Part shown: one piece after another, positions 56,371 to 64,000 of the stretch
Numbering within the stretch: the stretch's first letter is position 1
Layout of the letters: the number at the start of each line of letters is the position of its first letter
NCBI RefSeq assembly: GCF_030230605.1
Contig: NZ_JASPDO010000006.1
Span: forward strand, 1-64,000
From: Brevibacterium sp. UMB1308A
Lineage (GTDB): Bacteria > Actinomycetota > Actinomycetes > Actinomycetales > Brevibacteriaceae
DNA: 64,000 nt
Reading direction: 5' to 3'
Notes under the pieces: model-generated
Database searches by the model: none
What the model was told of the DNA's origin: nothing
Seen by the model: the letters and a program-made list of their open reading frames with translations, nothing else
Position numbers and translations under genes: made by a program

Positions 56371-57425
56371 GCGACTGGATAGGGCTAGTCTGGCTTGTTT
56401 TCCTGCTAGCCGGAAACGCTTTTTTCGTTGCGGCCGAATTCGCTGTCGTATCCGCTAAACGAGCCCAGATCGAACCGTTGGCAGAAGAAGGTCGCAAAAC
56501 GGCGAAAACCACGCTGTACGCAATGGAGCATGTGTCGCTCATGCTGGCGATCTGTCAGTTGGGTATCACGGTGTGCTCACTGCTCATCGGTAACCTCTCA
56601 GAACCGGCAATTCACCACCTTTTGATAGGGCCACTCAACTATCTGTCGATTCCGGAGCAGGCCTCAGGCGTTATCAGCTTTGTTCTTGCGTTAGGAATCG
56701 TCACTTACCTCCATGTTGTGGTAGGTGAAATGATTCCGAAGAACATTGCTTTGGCGACCTCTCGTACTTCCGCTCTGTTGCTCGCGCCGCCTCTCGTTTT
56801 CTTGGCTAAGATTTTTGGGTTCGTGATTCGCCCGTTGAACTGGTTTGCCAACTTTTTGCTGAGACTGGTGGGCGTGACGCCTCGTAATGACGTGAACGCG
56901 GCGTACACCGTTGAAGAAGTCCAGCAGATCGTTGCCGAATCTAAGCGTGAAGGATTGCTCAATGACGAAACGGACTTGTTGAAGGGTGCGCTTGAGTTCT
57001 CAGACAAGTCTGTCGGTGACGTCATGGTGGGATTGAGTTCTGTTGTCATGATTGATGACGATGCAACGCCTGAATATATTGAGCACTTGGTGGGTCGAAC
57101 AGGGTATTCGCGTTATATCCTCATCGACAGCGATGGGCGCCCCGACAGTTATATTCACGTGAAAGACGTTCTGTACGCCGACACTCCAGAAACGTACACC
57201 GAACCTGTTCCAGCCAAGCGCTTCCGATCCATGGTCTCTGTGTCAGTTACAGATGAGATCGAAGAAGCGCTCGCCACGATGCAGCACGCGGGTAACCACG
57301 TGGGTCGCGTAATTGACGGTGACGGGAAGGTCGTAGGTGTGTTGTTTTTGGAAGATGTTCTAGAAGAGTTGGTGGGTGAAGTGCATGACGCGATGCAACG
57401 AAACCAGCCACGGACCCCTCGTTAA
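56367..57425 (+). CDS. CNNM/CorC-like membrane protein (hemolysin family) 2
   Basis: 352 residues: DUF21 transmembrane domain (about 1-185) with VVGEMIPKNIALA, tandem CBS domains (about 200-345, with VGVLFLEDVLEELVGEVHDA) and no C-terminal CorC_HlyC domain, unlike its upstream partner. Translationally coupled to it. The pair arrangement, one long and one short, is common in actinobacteria. Substrate ion uncertain. Confidence 0.9.
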   Translation: MSDWIGLVWLVFLLAGNAFFVAAEFAVVSAKRAQIEPLAEEGRKTAKTTLYAMEHVSLMLAICQLGITVCSLLIGNLSEPAIHHLLIGPLNYLSIPEQASGVISFVLALGIVTYLHVVVGEMIPKNIALATSRTSALLLAPPLVFLAKIFGFVIRPLNWFANFLLRLVGVTPRNDVNAAYTVEEVQQIVAESKREGLLNDETDLLKGALEFSDKSVGDVMVGLSSVVMIDDDATPEYIEHLVGRTGYSRYILIDSDGRPDSYIHVKDVLYADTPETYTEPVPAKRFRSMVSVSVTDEIEEALATMQHAGNHVGRVIDGDGKVVGVLFLEDVLEELVGEVHDAMQRNQPRTPR

Positions 57426-57554
57426 ATTGCGATGTGTAACACGTGTGTTCAAAGTGTGTTGTACGCGCACATGGCGTGTGACCTGCACTTTTGAACGGAC
57501 CTGTGAGGTGTGGCACAATGAACGAAGCTTGAATGTCACAAAGTTATGACTTAT

Positions 57555-57570
57555 CGTTACATTTCGTTAC
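57555..57570 (+). promoter_or_regulatory. Candidate MtrA-type direct repeat
   Basis: CGTTAC ATTT CGTTAC, two GTTAC units with a 10-bp period, about 60 bp upstream of a cell-wall peptidase gene. Direct GTTAC repeats spaced this way resemble MtrA boxes that control peptidoglycan hydrolases. Confidence 0.4.
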
Positions 57571-57627
57571 TATGTTGTGACATGGGCGCAACGCCACATG
57601 TGTAGTCAAAGATGTGAGGAGAAGTAG

Positions 57628-58527
57628 GTGGAGAACGAAACCACGCCAACTGCTGTACGGCGGCGAGACCTTCGCCGTGCACGCAAAGCGCAGTCTCGCA
57701 AGTTCCCCACTTTTGCGAAGTTCACTTCCCTCTCCGCAACACCCCAGACAACCTCGGTTGCCCCAGCTGTGCGCGGTTCGAACGGTGCCGCTTTGCGCGC
57801 TCTGCGTCGCAAGCGCAACGTGACCCTCTCCGCAGTTGGAGCCTTCGCGGTAGCAGGTGCTGCAATGACTGCCACTCTTCTTTCTGGCGTAGGAGCTAGC
57901 TCTTCTGGGCAAGTCACAACCGAAGCAGCTGCGAGCTCACACGCGGTGTCCAGCGAAAGCGTTTCCGGTGGAGCAAACGGCGACGACGACATCCTGGCAG
58001 GACAAAACGGTGCTGTCGGTGGCGTTAAGGCCGACTCGAAGGGCGACCCGCGTGCATCCTCGCTTTCCGTCAAGCGCACTGCTCTTCCTGGCTGCGAAGG
58101 TAAGGTCCCAGAAGGTGAAGCACAAAACGGGCAGTTGCCAGAAGAATGGTTATGCAACCTGGGTATCGGTGACCACAAGTTGCGCCAGGATGCCGCTGTT
58201 GCATTCGCAAAAATGAACGCAGCGTACAAGGCCGACACTGGAAAAGACTTCGAACTCACTGACACATACCGCACCCTGGACGCACAGGTGAGCGTTGCAG
58301 GCCGCAAACCAGGGCTGGCTGCAAAGCCAGGAACGTCCCTGCACGGAATGGGTCTAGCAATCGACTTTGGTGGCGGTGCCGCGCAAGCAAGCGGACCGCT
58401 GTATGACTGGCTCGTGAAGCACGGACACGAATACGGCTGGGAGAACCCAGACTGGGCTAAGTCCTCCAAGTACGAACCATGGCACTGGGAGTATGTACCT
58501 GGTCGTCAAGACGTCAAGGGATACTGA
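57628..58527 (+). CDS. M15 D-Ala-D-Ala carboxypeptidase-like secreted protein
   Basis: 299 residues. A basic N-terminal tail (about 1-65), one hydrophobic helix (about 66-87), a low-complexity linker, then an M15/VanY domain with zinc motifs SLHGMGLAIDFGG (about 233) and EPWHWEYV (about 287). It likely trims peptidoglycan peptides outside the membrane. GTG 57628 has AGGAG 6 bases upstream. A candidate MtrA-type repeat lies in the promoter region. Confidence 0.85.
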   Translation: MENETTPTAVRRRDLRRARKAQSRKFPTFAKFTSLSATPQTTSVAPAVRGSNGAALRALRRKRNVTLSAVGAFAVAGAAMTATLLSGVGASSSGQVTTEAAASSHAVSSESVSGGANGDDDILAGQNGAVGGVKADSKGDPRASSLSVKRTALPGCEGKVPEGEAQNGQLPEEWLCNLGIGDHKLRQDAAVAFAKMNAAYKADTGKDFELTDTYRTLDAQVSVAGRKPGLAAKPGTSLHGMGLAIDFGGGAAQASGPLYDWLVKHGHEYGWENPDWAKSSKYEPWHWEYVPGRQDVKGY

Positions 58528-58611
58528 GCTTAATCCTCCCGTTTAACCAGGGGATCGAGGCGTTGCGCAGTTGCAGGTGCATATGACCCTTTGTATTTGA
58601 GCCTCCAGTGG

Positions 58612-58617
58612 TACACT
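58612..58617 (+). promoter_or_regulatory. -10 box of tRNA-Arg
   Basis: TACACT, 13 bases upstream of the tRNA, with a weak TTGTAT-like -35 at 58591. Confidence 0.4.
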
Positions 58618-58630
58618 TGTCGAGGTTCCC

Positions 58631-58703
58631 GCCCGCGTAGCTCAGTGGATAGAGCGTCTGCCTCCGGAGCAGAAGGTCGTAGGTTCGAATCCTGTCGCGG
58701 GCA
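58631..58703 (+). tRNA. tRNA-Arg (CCG)
   Basis: A 73-nt tRNA without encoded CCA. Acceptor GCCCGCG pairs with CGCGGGC, discriminator A. Anticodon arm TCTGC CTCCGGA GCAGA gives anticodon CCG. T-loop TTCGAAT. Confidence 0.93.
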
Positions 58704-58759
58704 CCGTGTGATCAGTCGGGACATCGTTGACATTGTCAGTCGCCTTGATCGAGTGAAAA

Positions 58760-59554
58760 TCAATAGTTGTACTGCGAGATATCGATGTCGAAGTACATGA
58801 TGAGCGCCATGCCCCATGTGCCAATCAAGGTAAAGAAACCCAGGAACCGCAAGTACCCAACGGTTGTCTTGTCGTGGGACCCCTTGCGCTTTGCTTGAGC
58901 GGCAAGAACCCACGCTGTGACAGCGCCTCCCACAGAGAGCACCACGGCGGCTAGTGCGACAAACATGCGTGGCAACATCGCAACTGGTTGCGCCCACAGC
59001 ACGCCCACCACAATCACAACGATGAAGAACAGTATCCACCCAAAAATACTGAGGATAGGGCGTGCGAGCGTCCAACGGGCTGGAGCCGCAAGAACGACCG
59101 CAAAGAACACGACGAACGCTGCAATGGTGAACAAGAAACCTGCAGTGAGCGGGGTGGACTGCGTGCCCTCACGGAACATCAACCCGGTGAGCGCGCCTGT
59201 CCAGAAACCCAGCAGCAACACAAACACCAAGCTGATTCCACCAAGGTGAACGGGATTGCCAATGCGCTTGCCCAGGGACATGACTGACTCATTTTTAAGC
59301 GCCTCACTTTCCGAGGCGGCAAAGACAGCTTCAGGATTCCTCGCGATCATGTCGGCAAAGTGATAGGGGTCGCCCAGAGTCTGCGGCAAGGGCGAACCGC
59401 CTGATGACGCGACGACGCGGTGAAGGTGGTCAACCGTCCGGTTTATCGTGCCATGATCCACCCCGTTGTGATTCAGCCGGTGGACAACAGCCCACGCCCA
59501 CTGCGCGTCTGCTCCTTGAAGATTGCCAATGGGGCGGTGCGGTGAGTGAGACAT
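58760..59554 (-). CDS. Membrane protein with an N-terminal soluble domain, unknown
   Basis: 264 residues. The first 100 residues are soluble-looking (HRLNHNGVDHGTINRTVDHL, then a Pro/Gly patch), followed by about five transmembrane helices (about 106-128, 137-155, 165-187, 192-214, 232-252). It ends DIDISQYNY. I do not recognise a family. The start codon follows TATAGT at leaderless distance. It is downstream of the protease gene on the same strand, separated by a strong terminator, so it is expressed on its own. Confidence 0.7.
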   Translation of the reverse strand: MSHSPHRPIGNLQGADAQWAWAVVHRLNHNGVDHGTINRTVDHLHRVVASSGGSPLPQTLGDPYHFADMIARNPEAVFAASESEALKNESVMSLGKRIGNPVHLGGISLVFVLLLGFWTGALTGLMFREGTQSTPLTAGFLFTIAAFVVFFAVVLAAPARWTLARPILSIFGWILFFIVVIVVGVLWAQPVAMLPRMFVALAAVVLSVGGAVTAWVLAAQAKRKGSHDKTTVGYLRFLGFFTLIGTWGMALIMYFDIDISQYNY

Positions 59555-59560
59555 GCTTCG

Positions 59561-59566
59561 ACTATA
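59561..59566 (-). promoter_or_regulatory. -10 box of the 58760 membrane protein gene
   Basis: TATAGT on the reverse strand, 6 bases before the ATG at 59554. Confidence 0.55.
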
Positions 59567-59598
59567 ACCAGTGTGTCGAGACCTACCGGTGCAAGAAC

Positions 59599-59630
59599 GT
59601 AGCCCCTCGCTACTGTGAGCGAGGGGCTAC
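59599..59630 (-). terminator. Terminator of the secreted protease gene
   Basis: Perfect 13-bp stem GTAGCCCCTCGCT / AGCGAGGGGCTAC with a 6-base loop, about 30 bases past the stop codon. Confidence 0.75.
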
Positions 59631-59660
59631 TCATGGGTGGTGGAGTTGAGGGAACGTGTC

Positions 59661-60884
59661 CTATCCGAAGGTCAGGCCATAGTAGTTCAGGGCGTCGGTG
59701 ACGGGCTGGAAGTACGACTGGCCGTCAACATAGCCACCGTTGAAACCACAGCGCTGCGCTGCCGGTCCACCGGAAGTCATACCTACTGCGTAACCTCCTG
59801 AGGTGTATGCCCCTCCGGAGTCACCGGCTGCCGTGCACACGGTGGAGGTTCCCAGCCCAGAAACCTGAGCGACGGATTGTCCATACTCGTCGGAGTAGGT
59901 CACGGATGCGTTGTATCCAGTCACCTGTCCACATGTGACACCCGAGGTTGCTCCGGTCCGGCATAGGTCTGTTCCTACGGGTGCTTTCCAGTCACCTCGG
60001 GACGAGTCCGAAATGCCCGCATTGGAACCATATGTGTTGACGTCAGTGGACAGATCGGAGCCTTGCGCCAGAACTACGTAACCGATGTCGTAATCCGGTT
60101 GGCCATCATATGACGTGAACGCAGTGTCACCGTGCGTTGCGAACAAGCTACCATTTGCATAGAACGACTGCTGGTTTTCAACGCAGTGTCCAGCCCACAC
60201 CATGGCCTTTTGACCATCACGCGTGGTTGCTGGGAAGCCGGCGGAGCAGTATCCGCCCGATTCCATGCTGATTTTGTCCCCGCCGGCTGCGCTGGCGTGA
60301 ATTTCGTTGCGCTTACCTTGGGTGAACTCGACAGCGGAGCCAAACTTCTTGGCCTTCTTTACCAAGCTGGAGTTGGCGTTCTTTTCTGTCACAGTGATGA
60401 CCACACGGTCTTTGCGAATGTCCGGGGCTACTGATGCGACATCGTCCCCATTCTTCAACTCTTTATTGAGTGATTCAACGATCGAGTTGAGTTTGCTCTC
60501 GCCGTTTTTGACGTGGCGAACCTTGAGGCCTTTCTTTTTGGCTGCTTTCTCTGCCTTGCTTCCCTGTGGCGCCTGCACAACGAGTTTGTTGTCCTTATCA
60601 AAGAACGCTCCATCGTAGGAGTAGCCGTCCTTCTTGAGGTCGTACAGGTTGTTGTTTTGGCTGGCCTGCTTTTCCAAGTGGGCTCGCTGTGCTGCTTCAG
60701 AGCGGCCCGACGATTTGGCCATGATTTTGACCTGCTCGTCGCTAAACGACGGGTTGATGTGTTTGACCTCTGGTGATGGTTTCACCGCCTGAGGTCCGGC
60801 GTGGACAGCGGTTGGTTGTGTGACCGCCAGTCCGGAAAGTGCGAACGCTCCAGCCAGTGCGGTGTATAGGATTTTTCTCTTCAC
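59661..60884 (-). CDS. Secreted S1 serine protease with prodomain (alpha-lytic/streptogrisin-like)
   Basis: 407 residues. A Sec signal peptide (VKRKILYTALAGAFALSG..., cleavage near AVHA), an alpha-lytic-type prodomain (about 30-205), and a chymotrypsin-fold protease with His in VWAGHCV, Asp in DYDIGYVVL and Ser in AAGDSGGAYTSGG. Three cysteine pairs are likely in the mature part. GTG 60884 follows AAGGAG at 7 bases. It is divergent from a small secreted peptide and a two-component system, which may control it. Confidence 0.9.
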   Translation of the reverse strand: MKRKILYTALAGAFALSGLAVTQPTAVHAGPQAVKPSPEVKHINPSFSDEQVKIMAKSSGRSEAAQRAHLEKQASQNNNLYDLKKDGYSYDGAFFDKDNKLVVQAPQGSKAEKAAKKKGLKVRHVKNGESKLNSIVESLNKELKNGDDVASVAPDIRKDRVVITVTEKNANSSLVKKAKKFGSAVEFTQGKRNEIHASAAGGDKISMESGGYCSAGFPATTRDGQKAMVWAGHCVENQQSFYANGSLFATHGDTAFTSYDGQPDYDIGYVVLAQGSDLSTDVNTYGSNAGISDSSRGDWKAPVGTDLCRTGATSGVTCGQVTGYNASVTYSDEYGQSVAQVSGLGTSTVCTAAGDSGGAYTSGGYAVGMTSGGPAAQRCGFNGGYVDGQSYFQPVTDALNYYGLTFG

Positions 60885-60979
60885 TGAGTTCTCCTTTGTC
60901 GAATGGGAACACTTCCACTTTTTCGTAATGTGAGGTTGGTCACCATTGCGCAAAAGTCAGCTTCGAGAAGAATTTCGAC

Positions 60980-60991
60980 AGGGGCGCCCCT
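60980..60991. promoter_or_regulatory. 12-bp palindrome in the protease/peptide divergent region
   Basis: AGGGGCGCCCCT, perfect, 96 bp upstream of the protease start and 70 bp upstream of the peptide start. Candidate operator, possibly for the nearby response regulator. Confidence 0.35.
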
Positions 60992-61060
60992 GACCTTAGT
61001 GGGGGAGCTATGACGAAAGTAGTATTGCCTGGGTCACACTTTGCCTAGCACTATTGGAGT

Positions 61061-61213
61061 ATGAAAAAGCTCACATATGCAGTGTTGTCAGGTCTTTTAG
61101 TTCTAGGAGTTAGTGCCCCCGCTCCTGCGGTCGCTAGCGAAGATCCCACGATTCCGTGGTTCTGCTATAGCCGTCCAATTATGGGTATTTGCCCTGCTGA
61201 ACTGCTCAAATAG
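61061..61213 (+). CDS. Small secreted two-cysteine peptide
   Basis: A 50-residue frame with a textbook signal peptide: KK at the N-terminus, hydrophobic core (TYAVLSGLLVLGVSA), and AVA|S cleavage. The predicted mature part is about 25 residues with a CYSRPIMGIC loop (C-x8-C) and several prolines. The start is 1 base after GGAG, so it is probably leaderless (CACTAT box 6 bases upstream, TTGCCT 18 bases before that). It lies between a secreted protease gene and a histidine kinase gene. Function unknown: a signal, a protease inhibitor or a toxin-like peptide are all possible. The existence of the gene is inferred from signal-peptide character and position. Confidence 0.6.
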   Translation: MKKLTYAVLSGLLVLGVSAPAPAVASEDPTIPWFCYSRPIMGICPAELLK

Positions 61214-61260
61214 CTCGTCTCTAGCGTGAAATAAAACGTAATCTACGTCACTATGTGTTG

Positions 61261-61266
61261 TATGAT
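61261..61266 (+). promoter_or_regulatory. -10 box of the histidine kinase gene
   Basis: TATGAT, 6 bases before ATG 61273. Confidence 0.5.
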
Positions 61267-61272
61267 CATGCA

Positions 61273-62481
61273 ATGCGCAGAATGGGTCGCGTCGTCAGGG
61301 ATGATACGCAAACAGTCGGAAGCAGCATCATTCCACTGACCCTCGCAGGTCTTTTCGCACTCGCAAGTCTGCTTGATCAATCCACGTACGCACTTGGCCT
61401 TGCCGCAGTGGTCATTGTTCTAGTGATTAGCGTCGGAATTGCGCTCATGGTGGTGACTCCGTGGATCGCGGTAGGTGTCTGTGCGCTGATGGTCGTTGTA
61501 TCGGTCATTGTTGACGTCACCTTCTTTGGCGTTGCGGCCCTGTTGCTACCCGTGACTGCGGGTTACATGGTTGTCCGCGGTAACAAATGGGCCGGGTACG
61601 CATTCATGATCACCGTGGCAGTGTTGTTGAGCGGGGCTGTTATGACGTCCGAGGTGTCGCACGCAGTTCTCGTGTCGTCCGTAGTGTTCTGGGTGATAGT
61701 GGGAGCGATTGCTCTGGGTGGAGGTCACTTAGTGCGATACCTGCTGATGCGTGAAGCACGATTAAAAGAACATGCGCGGCTCTCTCTAGACGAATTGCGT
61801 ACTGAACTTTCTCGCGATCTCCACGATTCGATCGGTGGAGTTCTTACCCGTGTTTCACTTCTTGCCCAGCAGGCACGCATGTCTGAACCTGCAAAAGTGA
61901 CTGCGAACCTGGATCAGATCGTGAACGAGGCTCATTCGGCGACCGGTGAAGTTCGCGTTCTTATTAGCCGGCTGCGGACACTTGACGACAAAATCCACGG
62001 TGCTCGACCACCTCGGGACGCCGAACTAACGCGCGGCGACAACAGCGATGAAGCAAGCGCAACCGCTGAAGCGGACGTGAAACGCGCCATTCAACGTTTT
62101 TCAGAACAGCTGGACGCCTTCGGGTTTGAGGTGAATGTGTATACGACACCGGGCGGGATCTACGCTTTGCAAAACTACACAGGCGTGGTGAGCCGGCTCC
62201 TTCACGAAGCATTACTCAATACGGTGAAATATGCCGACCCTCAATGGCCCGTGAGCTTCATCGTCGGGCTCAATGACCACGTGAGCCTCGTCTTCTCTAA
62301 TACGATTCGCGAAGACGCCTCGGGTGTGGACAGTTCTGGTTTTGGACTGGAGTCTTTGACGCGGGACTTGGGGGCGCACGGTGGATCGCTTACAACCAGG
62401 CGGGACCGCCTCTGTGAGGGCAAGGAACAATGGGTTTTGGAGATTCGGTTGCCTGGTGCACACCAAAGGACAGTGTCATGA
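61273..62481 (+). CDS. NarL-type sensor histidine kinase
   Basis: 402 residues. Five or six transmembrane helices in the first 165 residues with almost no extracellular loops, then a HisKA_3 dimerisation helix with the phospho-His in LSRDLHDSIGGVLTRVSLL (about 183-201), and an HATPase domain with N-box LLHEALLNTVKYAD (about 310) and FGLESLTRDLGAHGG. The short loops suggest it senses something in or near the membrane. ATG 61273 fits the -10 spacing. It overlaps the regulator gene by 4 bp. Confidence 0.88.
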   Translation: MRRMGRVVRDDTQTVGSSIIPLTLAGLFALASLLDQSTYALGLAAVVIVLVISVGIALMVVTPWIAVGVCALMVVVSVIVDVTFFGVAALLLPVTAGYMVVRGNKWAGYAFMITVAVLLSGAVMTSEVSHAVLVSSVVFWVIVGAIALGGGHLVRYLLMREARLKEHARLSLDELRTELSRDLHDSIGGVLTRVSLLAQQARMSEPAKVTANLDQIVNEAHSATGEVRVLISRLRTLDDKIHGARPPRDAELTRGDNSDEASATAEADVKRAIQRFSEQLDAFGFEVNVYTTPGGIYALQNYTGVVSRLLHEALLNTVKYADPQWPVSFIVGLNDHVSLVFSNTIREDASGVDSSGFGLESLTRDLGAHGGSLTTRRDRLCEGKEQWVLEIRLPGAHQRTVS

Positions 62482-63164
62482 ATGTTCCCGTAACGCGTGT
62501 GAGTGTCGTTGACGATGACCCGTTCGCGCGCAAAATCATTTGCGAACTGCTCAATGCGCAGAGCGATCTTACCGTGGTGAGCTCGTATGACGACGGCCAG
62601 GCGCTTATCGACGACATCGACAGTGACATTGCGCCACCTACAGACGTGTACCTGTGTGATATTTCAATGCCAAAGCTGGACGGCATCGAGACGACAAAAG
62701 CTGTACGCGAACGGGGAAACACCACCCCGATCATGCTTCTCACCTCGTATGACGTGGAAGAACGTTTCGCGCAAGGGATGCAAGCGGGAGCAAACGGATA
62801 CCTCATTAAGACTTCGGATATCAGTCAGATCAGGGCAGCAATTCTCTCAGTTGCCGCTGGCGCCGCCGTTTTCTCGCCAGATGCAGCCGGGTTTTCTCGT
62901 ACGGTTGCGGTACACGAAACGACCGGGCAAACACCGGCGGACCTTTACGGATTAACAGAACGGGAAGAAGCAATTCTTACGCAGCTGTGTCGCGGGCAGT
63001 CCAACTACGAAATTGCGCGCTTCCTAGGGATCAGTGAAGGCACGGTTAAAGTCCACATCACGTCGATCATGAAGAAGGCCAATGTACGGTCGCGCTTGGA
63101 GCTTGTGGTTCAGGCGTTTAATTCGGGGGCCGTGGAACCTATGAGCGCTGACCGGCACCGCTGA
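62478..63164 (+). CDS. NarL/LuxR-type response regulator
   Basis: 228 residues. A receiver domain (DDDPFARKI at the start, phospho-acceptor Asp in LCDISMPKLDG at about 54, Lys in YLIKTSD) and a LuxR-type DNA-binding domain (LTEREEAILTQLCRGQSNYE, then ISEGTVKVHITSIMKKANV). It is the cognate partner of the overlapping kinase. A plausible target is the divergent protease/peptide region. ATG 62478 overlaps the kinase stop (ATGA). Confidence 0.92.
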   Translation: MNVPVTRVSVVDDDPFARKIICELLNAQSDLTVVSSYDDGQALIDDIDSDIAPPTDVYLCDISMPKLDGIETTKAVRERGNTTPIMLLTSYDVEERFAQGMQAGANGYLIKTSDISQIRAAILSVAAGAAVFSPDAAGFSRTVAVHETTGQTPADLYGLTEREEAILTQLCRGQSNYEIARFLGISEGTVKVHITSIMKKANVRSRLELVVQAFNSGAVEPMSADRHR

Positions 63165-63220
63165 GTGCAAACCTTGTTCATAAAACGCCATCCAGTTGTG
63201 TGCGCCTGACATGCACCGAT

Positions 63221-63226
63221 TAGGCT
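63221..63226 (+). promoter_or_regulatory. -10 box of argS
   Basis: TAGGCT, 7 bases before GTG 63234. Confidence 0.5.
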
Positions 63227-63233
63227 AGTGCAT

Positions 63234-64000
63234 GTGACACCCGAAGAACTCAAACTCGCTATTGAACAGGCCATCTCCGCGTACAACGAAACGCACGGAA
63301 CGAACGTGGAGGTTCCCGCCAAACTTGTTGTCGAACGCCCAAAGAATCGCGACCACGGTGACTGGGCAACCAACGTGGCTTTGCAGACCGCTAAGAAGGC
63401 TGGGTTGCAACCGCGTGAGCTGGCAACCGGCCTGGCTCAAATTCTGAGCGGTGTGGAAGGGATTGAGAAGGCCGAGGTGGCCGGCCCTGGCTTCTTAAAC
63501 ATCACCTTGGCAGCGGGCGCGGCTGGCAAGCTTGCAGCCGACATCGTTTCGGCTGGTCGTGAGTACGGCCGTGGGGAATTACTCAAAGACTCCACCATTA
63601 ACTTGGAATTCGTGTCGGCAAACCCAACAGGACCACTGCACATTGGACACACGCGTTGGGCGGCCTTAGGGGACGCCATTGGTCGCGTGCTCAAAGCTGC
63701 CGGTGCCACTGTGACCACTGAGTATTACATCAACGATGCCGGCTCACAGATGGATACGTTCGCCAACTCAGTACTTGCGCGCATGCGTGGAAAGGACGTA
63801 CCCGAAGGTGGGTACCCCGGTCAGTACATCGCCGATATCGCGCGCGAACTGCTCAGTCGCCACCCAGAGTGGAACGACGCGAAAGACGAAGACATCTTTG
63901 AGCAGGTCAAAGACGAAGCGTACAAAGCACAGCTGAAAGACATTTCGGACACCCTGGAGTCCTTTGGTGTGCACTTTGACACGTGGTTCTCCGAACGCAC
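63234..64000 (+). CDS. argS: Arginyl-tRNA synthetase, N-terminal part (runs off the window)
   Basis: The first 255 codons of class I ArgRS, which charges tRNA-Arg. The N-terminal additional domain is followed by FVSANPTGPLHIGHTRWAAL, containing the HIGH signature and the ArgRS-specific SANPTGPLH, and by YINDAGSQMDTFA. The GTG start is placed by the -10 box; an ATG two bases before it runs straight into a stop. No T-box or other leader RNA can be present if the transcript is leaderless. Confidence 0.93.
   Translation, partial: MTPEELKLAIEQAISAYNETHGTNVEVPAKLVVERPKNRDHGDWATNVALQTAKKAGLQPRELATGLAQILSGVEGIEKAEVAGPGFLNITLAAGAAGKLAADIVSAGREYGRGELLKDSTINLEFVSANPTGPLHIGHTRWAALGDAIGRVLKAAGATVTTEYYINDAGSQMDTFANSVLARMRGKDVPEGGYPGQYIADIARELLSRHPEWNDAKDEDIFEQVKDEAYKAQLKDISDTLESFGVHFDTWFSER

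Noticed and set aside
59661..63164. A lantibiotic or other modified-peptide cluster
   Set aside because: No lanthionine synthetase, radical SAM, YcaO or dedicated ABC exporter gene accompanies the peptide.

Overview
The window looks like chromosome of an actinobacterium with intermediate GC content, probably a member of the Micrococcales. Supporting markers are bL37, DUF3107, DUF3117, AdnAB, UvrD2, the fused 2-oxoglutarate decarboxylase/dehydrogenase KGD, GuaB1 and a sigR-rsrA-like redox stress pair. Genes are dense, often overlap by 4 bp, and many start codons lie 6-8 bases after a TANNNT -10 box, which suggests leaderless mRNAs. No phage, insertion sequence or CRISPR array was seen.

Layout. 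1-959: 5' part of an unidentified reverse gene behind a promoter and a LexA-like SOS box, then an empty stretch. 957-5768: membrane protein, dapD and dapE (lysine/diaminopimelate synthesis), a LOG-family protein, a DivIVA-like protein and a PIG-V-like mannosyltransferase. 5853-14408: DUF3117, O-methyltransferase, tatB, mrp, a stress protein, two peptidases, a PHP phosphoesterase, a DEAD-box helicase and a ferritin-like protein. 14472-31122: a genome-maintenance block (DUF3107, TetR, AdnA-AdnB, a degenerate phosphotransferase, NudC, UvrD2, a ThiF-like protein, a YgjP-type metallopeptidase, Nudix, DUF2342, a YlbL-like protease). 31135-34319: UPF0182 protein and initiator tRNA.

34351-41145 holds a type I restriction-modification cassette hsdM-hsdS-hsdR flanked by a perfect 14-bp direct repeat, the left copy lying in the tRNA-fMet terminator. 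This looks like an island inserted at the tRNA. 41195-48976: GNAT, two aminotransferases, hisN, rsgA, aroA, DoxX, then sigR-rsrA with a textbook sigma-R promoter, and bL37. 49062-58703: SGNH protein, KGD, GuaB1, two CNNM/CorC-like proteins, an M15 peptidase and tRNA-Arg. 58760-64000: membrane protein, a secreted S1 protease divergent from a 50-residue secreted two-cysteine peptide, a NarL-type two-component system and the start of argS.

Most worth a second look: (1) the protease / small secreted peptide / two-component cluster at 59661-63164; (2) the 520-bp gap at 26971-27489 with four perfect DnaA boxes, one in the loop of a 23-bp cruciform; (3) the repeat-bounded hsd island at the tRNA; (4) the octamer CACCTCGG, about tenfold over expectation by hand count; (5) the sigma-R promoter with staggered start codons. 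All functional calls rest on reading the sequence and on remembered family motifs; no database search was run.
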